This document shows positions 26,110 through 36,173 of a stretch of 64,000 nt of DNA, one piece after another. Source of the DNA: an uncultured Mollicutes bacterium (GTDB lineage Bacteria > Bacillota_I > Bacilli_A > RFN20 > CAG-826); assembly GCA_900540365.1 (NCBI GenBank), contig UQFN01000001.1:1-64000 (forward strand), read 5' to 3'. Under the pieces are notes generated by a model that was not told where the DNA came from, did not search any database, and worked only from the letters and a program-made list of their open reading frames with translations. Each line of letters starts with the position of its first letter. Position 1 is the first letter of the stretch. The translations under genes were made by a program, and so were the position numbers.

Positions 26110-28863
26110 TTATACTTTTTGCAATTTTTTTCTAATAAATTTAACTAAAACAAATATTTCATGGAAAATTAATGGTACAACTGCGAGACCACAAGCAATT
26201 CCCCATTCAAATCCATCAAAATTATGTGTATTAAATACACTATTAAAGAAAGGAACTTCTACAACTAAAAGTTGAAGAGCAATTCCAACAATAAAAGCAA
26301 GTAGCATCATCCAGTTTTTATTTTTAAAAACGAAAATAAATGATCTATTAAAATTAGATACTCCTAACATATGGAAAAGTTGTGAAACAGCTAAAACAGT
26401 GAAAGCAACAGTTTGACAATGATGTAATAATGTATCACCATTTGGAAGACTTGTCATATGGACTAAGTTCTCATAAGTAAAAGCAATATTATTTAAATCA
26501 AAGATATGATATGCTGTTAATAAAAATCCTGCTATTGTAATTAAAGAAATAATTATTCCATATCCAAAAGTTAAGAAATACCCACCATGAGCAAAAATTG
26601 ATTCATTAGGATCACGAGGTTTTTCTTTCATATTATGTGGATCTTTAGGATCCATACCAAGAGAAATTGCTGGTAAACTATCAGTAATTAAATTAACCCA
26701 TAATAAATGAATAGCAATTAATGGGGCAGGTAAACCAATACAAATCATAATAAACATTGAAAATACTTCGCCCATATTACAAGAAAGTAAGAAAAGAACA
26801 GTCTTTTTAATATTGGCATAAATTCCTCTACCCTCTTCAACTGCTTTCTCAATAGAAGCAAAATTATCATCAGTTAAAACCATATCAGCTGCACCTTTAG
26901 CAACATCAGTTCCAGTAATTCCCATTGCAATTCCAATATCAGCTGCTTTTAAACTTGGAGCATCATTAACTCCATCACCAGTCATCGCACAAATATTACC
27001 GTTTGCTTTAAAAGCTTTAACAATACTAACTTTATTTTCTGGCGAAACTCTAGCAAAAACACGAACTGTTTTACAAAGTTCTTGCAATTCATTTTCGGAT
27101 AAATTATCAATATCTTTACCCATTACACATTGGGAAATATCATCAGCAATGCCAAGTTCTTTAGCAATTGCAAAAGCTGTATCTTTATGATCACCAGTAA
27201 TCATTACAGTAGTAATTCCAGCTTGTTTAAATTGTTCAACAGCACCTTTTGCTTCTGGTCTAGCAGGGTCAATCATTGCAACTAACCCAACAAATACTAA
27301 CTCTTCTTCTTTTAATTCATTAGTTTCTTTATAAGTTAATGCTAAAACACGTAAGGCTTTACTACTAAAATAACTATTTGCTTTATAAATTTCTTCAATA
27401 TCTTTATCATTAATTAATCTAATTTCATCATTAACTTTAATATATTTTGTAAAAGATAAAACGGAATCTAGAGCGCCTTTAGTGAACTGAATTGTCTTAT
27501 TATCTTTGTTTTTATGAAGTGTAGACATCATTTTTCTTACACTATCAAATGGAAGTTCATTAATTCTAGGTAATGAATTTTCTAAATCCTTTTTATGCAT
27601 TTCAAACTGATTAGCAAAAACAACTAATGCAATTTCAGTTGGATCTCCATAAAGTCCTTCATCAACAGTAGCATTACTACATAAAGACATACCTTTTGCT
27701 AACAATTCAAGTTCATTATTATCTTTATTAAAAGTATTAGCATCGAAATATTTACCTGGTAAATAAGCTTCCATTACTGTCATCTTGTTTTGAGTTAAAG
27801 TACCAGTTTTATCACTACAAACAACACTTACAGCACCTAAAGTTTCAACACTATGTAATTTTCTAACAATTGTATTAGCTTTAACCATACGTTGAACTCC
27901 GATTGCTAATACGATAGTAACAACAGCAGGTAATCCTTCTGGAATAGCAGCTACAGCAAGAGCAATACTAGATAAAATTGATTCCATCCAACCATCAACT
28001 TCACCAATTTTTCCACCAACTGCAAGCCAAATTATGTCAGCAACTAAAACTACAACAATAATAATAATTGTTAAAAATCCTAAGATTTTTGATAATTGAG
28101 CTAACTTTTTTTGCAAAGGAGTCTCAGTTTCTTCTTCTTCATCTAAGGCGGTAGCAATTTTACCGATTTCAGTATTCATACCAGTTGAAGTAACAATACC
28201 TTTACCTCTTCCATAAGTAACAGGAGTTGACATGTAAGCCATATTTACTTTATCACCTAAAGCAACTGGCTCACTAAAGACAATATTTTTATCTTTTTCA
28301 ATTGGTAATGATTCACCAGTTAAACTTGATTCGTTTGTTTTTAAATTGATTGTTTCTATTAATCTTAAATCAGCACCAATAGTGTCGCCTTCTTCTAAAA
28401 TTACAAGATCTCCAGGAACTAAAAATTCACTTTTTATTTTTATACGCTTTCCATCACGAATTACAGTTGATTCTGGTGAAGACATCTTTTTTAATGCATC
28501 AAGAGAATTTTGTGCCTTTTTTTCTTGAATAGTTCCAATAACTGCATTAAGAATAATAACTACTAAAATTATAATTATGTCGGCCCAGTCAGCTTCTTTA
28601 TCTTGAACTGTATTTACAATTGAAATTAATAAAGTTACTAAAACTGCAGCAAAAAGAACATAAATCATTGGGTCCATCAATTGTTCTAAGAAAATACGAA
28701 TAATACTTTTCTTCTTCTTTTCTTCTAATTTGTTTGGACCATATTTTTCTAAACGTTTTTGTGCCTCTAAAGACGTTAAACCTTTTTCTTCATTGGTTTC
28801 TAGTTTTAAAATTGTCTCTTTTGCAGACAAAGTTTCAAAATTATTGTTGTTTTCATTTGCCAT
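26110..28863 (-). CDS. P-type cation-transporting ATPase (P2A type, likely Mn2+/Ca2+ export)
   Basis: 917 residues, full length. Domains in order: cation-ATPase N-terminal domain, TGES in the actuator domain, PEGLPAVV in membrane segment 4 (the ion-binding site of P2A pumps), CSDKTGTLTQNKM with the phosphorylated Asp, KGA in the nucleotide domain, TGDGVNDAPS, and the C-terminal six-segment domain. It pumps a divalent cation out of the cytoplasm. Its mRNA leader is a yybP-ykoY manganese riboswitch, and riboswitch-linked pumps of this kind (YoaB of Lactococcus) export Mn2+; that points to Mn2+ rather than Ca2+ alone. AAGGAG lies 5 bases after the riboswitch P1 stem. Confidence 0.93.
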   Translation of the reverse strand: MANENNNNFETLSAKETILKLETNEEKGLTSLEAQKRLEKYGPNKLEEKKKKSIIRIFLEQLMDPMIYVLFAAVLVTLLISIVNTVQDKEADWADIIIILVVIILNAVIGTIQEKKAQNSLDALKKMSSPESTVIRDGKRIKIKSEFLVPGDLVILEEGDTIGADLRLIETINLKTNESSLTGESLPIEKDKNIVFSEPVALGDKVNMAYMSTPVTYGRGKGIVTSTGMNTEIGKIATALDEEEETETPLQKKLAQLSKILGFLTIIIIVVVLVADIIWLAVGGKIGEVDGWMESILSSIALAVAAIPEGLPAVVTIVLAIGVQRMVKANTIVRKLHSVETLGAVSVVCSDKTGTLTQNKMTVMEAYLPGKYFDANTFNKDNNELELLAKGMSLCSNATVDEGLYGDPTEIALVVFANQFEMHKKDLENSLPRINELPFDSVRKMMSTLHKNKDNKTIQFTKGALDSVLSFTKYIKVNDEIRLINDKDIEEIYKANSYFSSKALRVLALTYKETNELKEEELVFVGLVAMIDPARPEAKGAVEQFKQAGITTVMITGDHKDTAFAIAKELGIADDISQCVMGKDIDNLSENELQELCKTVRVFARVSPENKVSIVKAFKANGNICAMTGDGVNDAPSLKAADIGIAMGITGTDVAKGAADMVLTDDNFASIEKAVEEGRGIYANIKKTVLFLLSCNMGEVFSMFIMICIGLPAPLIAIHLLWVNLITDSLPAISLGMDPKDPHNMKEKPRDPNESIFAHGGYFLTFGYGIIISLITIAGFLLTAYHIFDLNNIAFTYENLVHMTSLPNGDTLLHHCQTVAFTVLAVSQLFHMLGVSNFNRSFIFVFKNKNWMMLLAFIVGIALQLLVVEVPFFNSVFNTHNFDGFEWGIACGLAVVPLIFHEIFVLVKFIRKKLQKV

Positions 28864-28878
28864 AAATTTCTCCTTTTT

Positions 28879-28956
28879 ATGGTCTTGCTAGAGAAAATTC
28901 CGCATAAAGCCTGGTTTTAACCGAGATGTAGACATTTATGCTAAGCTACTCCCCAT
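28879..28956 (-). ncRNA. yybP-ykoY manganese riboswitch
   Basis: On the minus strand the leader begins ATGGGGAGTAGC (28956-28945) and ends GCAAGACCAT (28888-28879): the two invariant ends of the yybP-ykoY aptamer, closing a P1 helix (ATGG/CCAT). Inside, GCATAAA pairs with TTTATGC around a CGGTT/AACC(A)G loop. The class senses Mn2+ and turns genes on. The Shine-Dalgarno of the ATPase follows P1 by about 5 bases, so control of translation is likely; no terminator hairpin was seen between P1 and the start. Confidence 0.88.
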
Positions 28957-29017
28957 ATAAGTAAATATTTTATATAAAATATTTCTTAAATCAATATTAA
29001 TTTAGGTAATATTGAAG

Positions 29018-29518
29018 ATGTATTTTATTTTTGATAATCTATTAGAAATGCATATTAGTAAAGCTCAATTTGTATATTTTATGACATGTAATTTTCCTGT
29101 CACGTTTTTTATATGCTTAACTTACTCATTATGGGCTTCTTTTGATATTGATTGGCTTAATTTTTTATATAATTTTTTAATAGGTTATACAATTAGTAAT
29201 TTTGTTAGTGCATTTGTCCCACTAGTTAAAATTGGAAAATGGTTTACAAAAAAGTTTAATGTTCCAAATGAAACTTATAGCGGAAATATTAAATATCGTT
29301 TATTAGCAGTTTTTATTATAACAATGATTTTCTTTATTTTTGTAAACCCTGTATTAACTACTTTTAATTATTTTTATTATCAGAAAACTGATCCTCTAGG
29401 AGCTTTTCTAGATTGGTTAATTTCATTACCATTAGTATTAGTTGTTAGTTATTTAGTTAGCTTAGTTTCAGATTTTTTTGCTTATCGACTTGCTAAAAAA
29501 ATTGATAAAAATTTTTAA
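29018..29518 (+). CDS. Four-segment membrane protein of unknown function
   Basis: About 166 residues with roughly four hydrophobic segments (CNFPVTFFICLTYSLWA; FLYNFLIGYTISNFV; YRLLAVFIITMIFFIFV; LVLVVSYLVSLVSDFF) and a basic C-terminus. A TTG at 29012 is two codons upstream of the ATG at 29018; TAGG at 29003 fits either. Family not recognised with confidence. It is divergent from the riboswitch-controlled ATPase and its stop merges with copy 3 of the 29-base element. Confidence 0.65.
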   Translation: MYFIFDNLLEMHISKAQFVYFMTCNFPVTFFICLTYSLWASFDIDWLNFLYNFLIGYTISNFVSAFVPLVKIGKWFTKKFNVPNETYSGNIKYRLLAVFIITMIFFIFVNPVLTTFNYFYYQKTDPLGAFLDWLISLPLVLVVSYLVSLVSDFFAYRLAKKIDKNF

Positions 29519-29545
29519 AAATGTCTTAGTTTTAAAGGGTTTTTA
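29517..29545 (+). repeat. 29-base 3'-end element, copy 3
   Basis: Five A, TGTCTT, AGTTTTAAAGGG, five T with final A. It starts inside the TAA stop of the 29018-29518 gene, in sense orientation. Confidence 0.65.
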
Positions 29546-29551
29546 TAAATT

Positions 29552-32500
29552 CTAAGGCTTTTTTAATTTAATTTTATTCTCATAAATTTCAAAAGTTTCA
29601 TTATATTTACGCACAACAAAATTAATTAATTTTTCTAACTTATTAGAAACATTATTATTTATAACTTTTAAATTAAATAAATTAGCTAACATTTTGATTA
29701 CTTCATTTAATTCTAAATCGTTTTGATATTTTAAAATATCTTTTAAAGCGTTTCTAATTTCAACACTTGAAACAAAAGAAATATCTCTTTGATCGCTTGT
29801 ACTACTACGATATATTTGATATAAATTTTCATCAAAATTTAATGGATAATAAAATGAATCAAAACATTCATTTTTAATTTGATAATTATTTAAAACTGGC
29901 ATTAAATGTTTTTCAAATATTCTTTCAAATCTTGTTCCAGTTCGAGAAATATCAAATAATTCTTTAAATCTAGCATATAAAACTTGTTTGGAAATTGGTG
30001 CTTCATAATCAATATATTCACTAAGAAGCATACTGAGTCTATTATATGTTACATCCTCAATTACAGATTCATATTTATATTTGACATTTGGTACAAACTT
30101 CATATATTCAATTTTATTTTGATAAGGAGTAATAACTTCCTTTTCAAAATTTAAATTAACTGGATTAGTTTTATTTATCGATAAATCAAAAGGAGTTTTA
30201 ATCGCTCTTAAGATATCAGCAATAACTTCATCCTTATTTTTATAGTAATCTAAAGTATAAATACGTAAAATTTTCCAATTTAAACGATCTAAAATATGTG
30301 GTTGAACATAATTTCTATCACGACAAGTTAAAGTATTTAAATAATTTTTACTATCAAGAATAATACCTAATAAATATTCATTATTAATTCCTTTTATGGC
30401 GATATTAATTTTAAATTTGCTATCACCAATATTTAAATCAAGGTCATAACCAAGTTTAATTAAATCGTTAGCAATGCTTTTTTCTACTCCTTCTTCATAG
30501 TTAACAGTTTCATCATATTCACTAATTAAATAATTACCACCAAGTTCAGCATATTTTAAGAAATCTTTTAAAACTTTAGCGCCATTATTTTTTACTTTAT
30601 CAACATCGATATCGTTTCCTTTAATTGAGGAATAAATAATCATTTCTTTTCTACTTCTAGTTATTGCAACATTAAGTCTTCTTTCTCCTTTTTCTAAAGA
30701 TAGTGGACCAAAGAAATTATTTAAACGATTATATTTATTTTTGCTATAACCAATAGAAAATAAAATAACATCTCTTTCGTCTCCTTGAACATTTTCAAGA
30801 TTTTTAACAAATATTTTGTCTTTATTTTCTTCGTTTTTCTTATAAAAAGAAGGATACTGAGCAAATAAATCTTCAATTAAGTCTTCAATTAACTCTTGTT
30901 GTTTAATATTAAATGTAATTATACCTATGCTTAATTTAGATAAGTTTTCATCTGAAAATCTTCTTTTAACTTCTTTAACTATTTCAAAAGCTTCTACTCT
31001 ATTTACACCATTATCATTAACCCCTAAAGGTAAATATTTAAAAAATATTTTATTCTCATTATTTGGGCTAGGGAAAGTTAATAAAGAATGATTATAAAAA
31101 TAGTTATTAGAAAATTTAATTAAAGATTCACTTTCACTACGATAATGCCACAATAAACGATTTCGTTTCATATTTAAGGTTAAAGCATCGTCTAGTAAAC
31201 TTTCTAAATCTTCACATGTATCATCATTTAAAAATTCATCTTGATAATTATCGACATTTGTTTTAAAGAAATTTGATGGAGGCATTTGTTCTGGATCACC
31301 TGCAATTATTAAACTATTTCCTCTACTAATTGCTCCAAGAGCTTCGCATGTTTTTATTTGACTAGCTTCATCAAAAATAACAATATCAAATTTCTTATTA
31401 TCAATACTTAAATATTGAGCTGCACTAAGAGGTGACATAAAAAATATCGGGGTAATATTTCTAATAATATCTTCATAATCTTTTAAAATATTACGAATAG
31501 AAGTATTTTTACCTCCATTTTTAATTAATTTTAAAAGTTTATATACATTAGTTGATTTAGCATATTCAATACTATCTAAAGGGTAGTTTTTAGTAACTCT
31601 ACTTGCAGTTTCTTTAATTAAAAGGGCATTATATTCATCTAGATATTCGTTATATTTTTTAATTGCTTCATTAAATAAAAGTCCATTAAATTCAATAAAA
31701 TAAGGATCATTAAAATAAGTAGATATAATTGTTTTATAATAACTTAACAAATATCTTTGGTGAAGTGTAAATAAAGAAATATCTCCACGACGATAAAGGG
31801 TAATTAATGGTTCATAAAATTTATTTTCAATTAATTTATCTAATAAAGAATTAATAAGATTTACATTATATATATCTTTAGAATTTTCTATTTGATTATT
31901 AAGTAAAGAAATATAATTTTCTAAATAAGTGTTACTTATATCAAATCTTAATAATTTTGAATTATACCCATATAAATAAGTTAACTTATTTTCAAGATTA
32001 ATAATTTGATTATGATAATCATTTATTGAAGTTATTAATCCAGTGTAATCTTTTTGTTTTAATAAATTATAGAAATTTTTAAATTTATTAAAATGAATTA
32101 AATAATTATCATCCTTTATGAAAATTTTATTAAAAAGATTTATAAAAAGATAAGAAGAATCTAAAGTATCTTTTAAACTGCTATAGTTATAATTAATATC
32201 TTCTTTTAAAACTGGAAATACTTTAATTAGATTGTTATTTATGCCATTCATCAAAGAAATTAAATTAACAGCTTCTTCAATTTTATTTAATAAATTTACA
32301 TAATTTTTAAAACTAATTTTTAATTTTTTATTTGAGATTTGCAGGCTTTTTAATGTTTTTAACTGGTTTTTAAATATTTTATGACGTTTAAAATAACCGT
32401 TTGAATGATCTAATAACTCTTTTTTAAATAAGGTTACATCCTCTTTTAAAATATCAAGACGATAATACTTTAATATATCATTTAATAAAGAATTAAGTTT

Positions 32501-35326
32501 GATTCCTAAATTAATGACTTTATAGTTGTTGCTAATATTTTCAATGAACTCAGTAGTATAAATATTATTAAAACTAACTTCGTGATCTTTAAAAGTATTT
32601 AAAATGTTAATTAAAGTTTCAATGTTATTTTTATTTAAAGTTATATCATCGTTAATTAAATTAGATAACTCATAAATGCTATTTTTATATTCATTTATAA
32701 TTAATTTTAATTCTTGAAGATTATCTTTTAATTCATTTAAATTAATTTCTTTTTTCTCTAACTTATAAGGATAAAAATATTCATCTTTATATTCTTTTCT
32801 TGCTGATTCAATTTCTTTTATTGTTTCGATAATTTCTTCAATACTTTCTTTATTTTCTTTAGAAAGTTTTAAAGCATCTTCATATTCATCAGAATTTTTA
32901 AATTCAAATTCTTTTAAAGAGAAATATTTTGTTAAAGCATCATGTAAGCTTATTCCATGAAGATTTGAATTTAACTTTTCAATTAACTTATTTAAATATT
33001 CCTTTTTGTTTAATAATTTTTCTTCAACATCTTTTAATTCTATTGGACTTTGTAAACGTCCATAATTCAAAGCTTGCTCAATTTGTTCTAAAACATGTCT
33101 TTTTGTTGCTTTGTTGGAATGAATTTCTAAACAAAAATCACCAAGTTTAATATCATCAATACGTTTTTTAACTACCTCAAGAGCAGCCATTTTTTGTGCG
33201 ACAAATAAGACGCTTTTATGATGATATAAAGCGTTAACAATCATATTAACAATTGTCTGTGATTTTCCAGTTCCAGGAGGACCATCTAAAACAAAACTTA
33301 CATTATTAATCGAATCTTTAATTGCTTTTATCTGACTACTATCAGCACCTAAAGGAATTGCTAAATCAGTTAATTTTGTATCATCTAATATTTCATCTTC
33401 TTCGTTTTGATAAGGCGTCTCTTTAACTAAGCGCTTAATAAAATCGTTTTTAAGTAATTCATCTTTTCTTAAATTTAAATCATTCCATAGTATTTGGTTA
33501 CTAAAAGTAAAATTAGAAATAAAAGCTTTTTTCTCATCAAGTAATAAGGAACAACTTTTTGAAGTTCTACTTCTTATAAAATTAAAAATTGAATTGATGT
33601 TTGTTTCGGTAATAATTTTTTTATTTATATCATATATATCATCAAAGCTAATTCCACTATTTAATTTAATGAACTCAAATACAGTCGTATTAAGAAGTAA
33701 ATTATCAATATCAACTTCTATTTCAAAAGCATCTAAAGATTTTCTTAACTTAGATTTTATAGGAATTAATAAAATTGGAGCATTAAAAGATTTAACACTA
33801 TTTTTTAAAGTGAATGTTAATAAACCTAAAGCTAAATAAAGTGCATTACTTCCAGTTTCTTCCATAATGCTATTAGCTTTTCTAATTAATTTAATATATG
33901 TCTTATCATCAATCGAAATAGGATAAATATTTTTTTCTATTAGATATAAATAATCATTTTTAACATTTTCAGTTATAAATTCATTTTTGCTTAGCTTTAA
34001 ATTAAGAGGAAAAACTTTAATTACATTATTTTCACTAATTTTACTAAAAAGATTTTGAATACTATCTATAACAACTTCGGCAATATTATTGCCATAACTA
34101 AAATTAATTAATTTATTTTTTAAGCTGAGATCTAAAAGCTTTTTTCTCCAATAGATGAATTTATTGTTGTCTTTTGCGGTCCTTTCATATATCAATCCAT
34201 CACCATCGGTTTTCTTGTTAACAAATTCATGATTCAAATTATTTTTAAAATAAACATCAACTTTATTCTCATTTATTACTTCATAACTAGGTATAGGTTT
34301 AACAAAAGAATGATGTAAATTTGATATATTTAAAGCTGTAAAATTTTTAACATAATTTTCTAAATGTTTTCTTGCACTTTCATTAGCTTCATTAAAACTA
34401 ACATTCTTTCCAAGAGTAAACGATGTAGTTTCGACAAGTTCAATTTTCATATTGCCTAATGTCGAATAATTATATATTTTTCCAACATCATTAATAACAT
34501 TTTCAATAAAACGATCTTCACTTAAAAAAGCACCTGCAAAAGCGTGTCCTTCAATAATAACTAATATCGGTGAAATTCCTAAAACTTCTAATATTGAACA
34601 ATATAAAATACTTAAATCTAGGCAAGTCCCTAACTTAGTACTTAAAACAGTATTTGGTAATCTTACTCTTTGAAATTTATTAAATGAACTTGGCGGATTT
34701 AAATAAGCAATGTTTTCTTTAACTAGCGCATTATAAACTGCGCACATCTCTAAACGAACACTATCTATATCGTTAGCTTGATAGCCAATAAAATTTGGAT
34801 TAGAACTTCTTAAAAGTTCTAATTCTTTTGTTGCTTTATATATTAAATTAGTTATATTTGGATCGTTTGGTGTAACAAAACTAGCTAATAAACTTAAATT
34901 TGATGAAATACTATTTGATTCATTAAGGGGAAATAATGAATAAGGCAAATTAACTTCATTTAAAATATCATTTTCTAAATTTACTAATTTTACATTTAAA
35001 ATTAACGGGATACATTCACTTAAAAAATATAAATCTTTAACATTAAAATTAATTGAAATATTTTCACTAAATTTAACAATACTTTTCGGAGTAATTAAAG
35101 AAATATTAATGTCATTTATTTTAATTAATTCAGTATTTGTATCAAATATTAACTTTAAATCTTTAAAGTATAGATCAGATTTATTTTCAATAATAATTTC
35201 CTTAATAAAAGAGTATAAAGTTGTTTTCAAAGTGTTTGATTTTAATTTGATAAAAGCATCAGCTTGATAATTAAGATAATCGTACTCATTATTAAGATCA
35301 ATATTTACTAAGATATTTTCATTCAT
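29552..35326 (-). CDS. Giant superfamily 1 helicase with transglutaminase-like and nuclease-like domains
   Basis: 1924 residues. An N-terminal beta-rich part leads to a transglutaminase-like segment (about 225-265, KLGTCLDLSILYC and EGHAFAGAFL). A DUF4011-like region precedes the helicase core: Walker A GPPGTGKSQT near 682, Walker B DIVIFDEASQI near 1317, AGDPEQMPPS, LLWHYRSE, VQGDERDVILFS and LNVAITRSRKEM. The C-terminal third has an MTES_1575-type nuclease-like domain near 1640-1720 (LGIILDSKNYL, then DRLNWKILRIYT) and a DUF3320-like tail. Such proteins occur in bacterial defence islands; the function here is inferred. TATAAT (35338-35333) lies 6 bases before the ATG with no Shine-Dalgarno. 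A single uninterrupted frame of 5.8 kb. Confidence 0.82.
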   Translation of the reverse strand: MNENILVNIDLNNEYDYLNYQADAFIKLKSNTLKTTLYSFIKEIIIENKSDLYFKDLKLIFDTNTELIKINDINISLITPKSIVKFSENISINFNVKDLYFLSECIPLILNVKLVNLENDILNEVNLPYSLFPLNESNSISSNLSLLASFVTPNDPNITNLIYKATKELELLRSSNPNFIGYQANDIDSVRLEMCAVYNALVKENIAYLNPPSSFNKFQRVRLPNTVLSTKLGTCLDLSILYCSILEVLGISPILVIIEGHAFAGAFLSEDRFIENVINDVGKIYNYSTLGNMKIELVETTSFTLGKNVSFNEANESARKHLENYVKNFTALNISNLHHSFVKPIPSYEVINENKVDVYFKNNLNHEFVNKKTDGDGLIYERTAKDNNKFIYWRKKLLDLSLKNKLINFSYGNNIAEVVIDSIQNLFSKISENNVIKVFPLNLKLSKNEFITENVKNDYLYLIEKNIYPISIDDKTYIKLIRKANSIMEETGSNALYLALGLLTFTLKNSVKSFNAPILLIPIKSKLRKSLDAFEIEVDIDNLLLNTTVFEFIKLNSGISFDDIYDINKKIITETNINSIFNFIRSRTSKSCSLLLDEKKAFISNFTFSNQILWNDLNLRKDELLKNDFIKRLVKETPYQNEEDEILDDTKLTDLAIPLGADSSQIKAIKDSINNVSFVLDGPPGTGKSQTIVNMIVNALYHHKSVLFVAQKMAALEVVKKRIDDIKLGDFCLEIHSNKATKRHVLEQIEQALNYGRLQSPIELKDVEEKLLNKKEYLNKLIEKLNSNLHGISLHDALTKYFSLKEFEFKNSDEYEDALKLSKENKESIEEIIETIKEIESARKEYKDEYFYPYKLEKKEINLNELKDNLQELKLIINEYKNSIYELSNLINDDITLNKNNIETLINILNTFKDHEVSFNNIYTTEFIENISNNYKVINLGIKLNSLLNDILKYYRLDILKEDVTLFKKELLDHSNGYFKRHKIFKNQLKTLKSLQISNKKLKISFKNYVNLLNKIEEAVNLISLMNGINNNLIKVFPVLKEDINYNYSSLKDTLDSSYLFINLFNKIFIKDDNYLIHFNKFKNFYNLLKQKDYTGLITSINDYHNQIINLENKLTYLYGYNSKLLRFDISNTYLENYISLLNNQIENSKDIYNVNLINSLLDKLIENKFYEPLITLYRRGDISLFTLHQRYLLSYYKTIISTYFNDPYFIEFNGLLFNEAIKKYNEYLDEYNALLIKETASRVTKNYPLDSIEYAKSTNVYKLLKLIKNGGKNTSIRNILKDYEDIIRNITPIFFMSPLSAAQYLSIDNKKFDIVIFDEASQIKTCEALGAISRGNSLIIAGDPEQMPPSNFFKTNVDNYQDEFLNDDTCEDLESLLDDALTLNMKRNRLLWHYRSESESLIKFSNNYFYNHSLLTFPSPNNENKIFFKYLPLGVNDNGVNRVEAFEIVKEVKRRFSDENLSKLSIGIITFNIKQQELIEDLIEDLFAQYPSFYKKNEENKDKIFVKNLENVQGDERDVILFSIGYSKNKYNRLNNFFGPLSLEKGERRLNVAITRSRKEMIIYSSIKGNDIDVDKVKNNGAKVLKDFLKYAELGGNYLISEYDETVNYEEGVEKSIANDLIKLGYDLDLNIGDSKFKINIAIKGINNEYLLGIILDSKNYLNTLTCRDRNYVQPHILDRLNWKILRIYTLDYYKNKDEVIADILRAIKTPFDLSINKTNPVNLNFEKEVITPYQNKIEYMKFVPNVKYKYESVIEDVTYNRLSMLLSEYIDYEAPISKQVLYARFKELFDISRTGTRFERIFEKHLMPVLNNYQIKNECFDSFYYPLNFDENLYQIYRSSTSDQRDISFVSSVEIRNALKDILKYQNDLELNEVIKMLANLFNLKVINNNVSNKLEKLINFVVRKYNETFEIYENKIKLKKP

Positions 35327-35459
35327 ATATTTATTATATTTGATTTTACCTTTATATAAATAAAATATTTAATAAAAATTAAATATTTTTCTTATTAAAT
35401 AATTTTTAAAATTTGTCACTTAAAAAATAAAATTTAAGCTTTTTCAAAAGAGGAAATTT

Positions 35460-35490
35460 AAAAAATATTACCTTTTTGCAAGGTTTTTTA
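35460..35490 (+). repeat. 29-base 3'-end element, copy 4 (orphan)
   Basis: Six A, TATTA, then TTTTTGCAAGG and six T. It resembles the GCAAGG subtype at 53658. Unlike most copies it lies in a divergent intergenic region (35327-35552) with no annotated plus-strand gene before it. Confidence 0.4.
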
Positions 35491-35552
35491 GAATTTTAAC
35501 GACTTTATTTATACATATTTATTTTAAAGTGTTTTTGTTTTATACTTTCTTT

Positions 35553-36173
35553 ATGAACAATAAAAACGAAAATAATACGAACTACAAATATAAACTAAAT
35601 ATTTTAATTTCACTCTGTTTAATTTTATTAATAATTATTTGTATATTAATAGCATTCATTCTTTTTGATAAACGCTTAAATCAATCTAATGATGAAGTTA
35701 AAGATTTTATTGATAATATTAGCCTTGATGTAACATTAAATGACACTAAAGAAATCGATGTCACTATAAAAGAAACAAGCTTAGATGTTGATGTCTTCAT
35801 TTCAAGAGTTGATACAAGTAAACTTAAATATGATTTTAAAGATAATTTAAATAATAGAAATTACTATTTATATTTTGATGATGAAACTTCTGCTTACGTA
35901 AGTAATATCTCTAATTTAGATTATTCTAATAATGAAGTTGTTAGTAATTACATAAATGACTTATTTGAAACTTATATCGAAAATTATTTATTTTATGAGT
36001 CGAAATTAAATAATTTAAATCTCAATAATTTAAATTATTCCTTAATTGAATCAAATAAACTATTAATAAAAGATAGTGATGAAAATTATTTATTAATTAA
36101 CGATTATGGATTAATTATAGAAGAAAAGTTAAATAATAGTTCTCTTAATGGAAATTATAAATTTGCTAATTAG
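35553..36173 (+). CDS. Small single-pass membrane protein of unknown function
   Basis: About 206 residues. A polar N-terminus rich in Asn is followed by one strongly hydrophobic segment (ILISLCLILLIIICILIAF) and an Asn/Asp/Leu-rich outer domain. No family recognised. A GTG at 35529 opens the frame, but TATACT (35541-35546) ends 6 bases before the ATG at 35553, so the real start is that ATG and the mRNA is probably leaderless. It is convergent with the ABC exporter genes, overlapping the stop by 4 bases. Confidence 0.55.
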   Translation: MNNKNENNTNYKYKLNILISLCLILLIIICILIAFILFDKRLNQSNDEVKDFIDNISLDVTLNDTKEIDVTIKETSLDVDVFISRVDTSKLKYDFKDNLNNRNYYLYFDDETSAYVSNISNLDYSNNEVVSNYINDLFETYIENYLFYESKLNNLNLNNLNYSLIESNKLLIKDSDENYLLINDYGLIIEEKLNNSSLNGNYKFAN

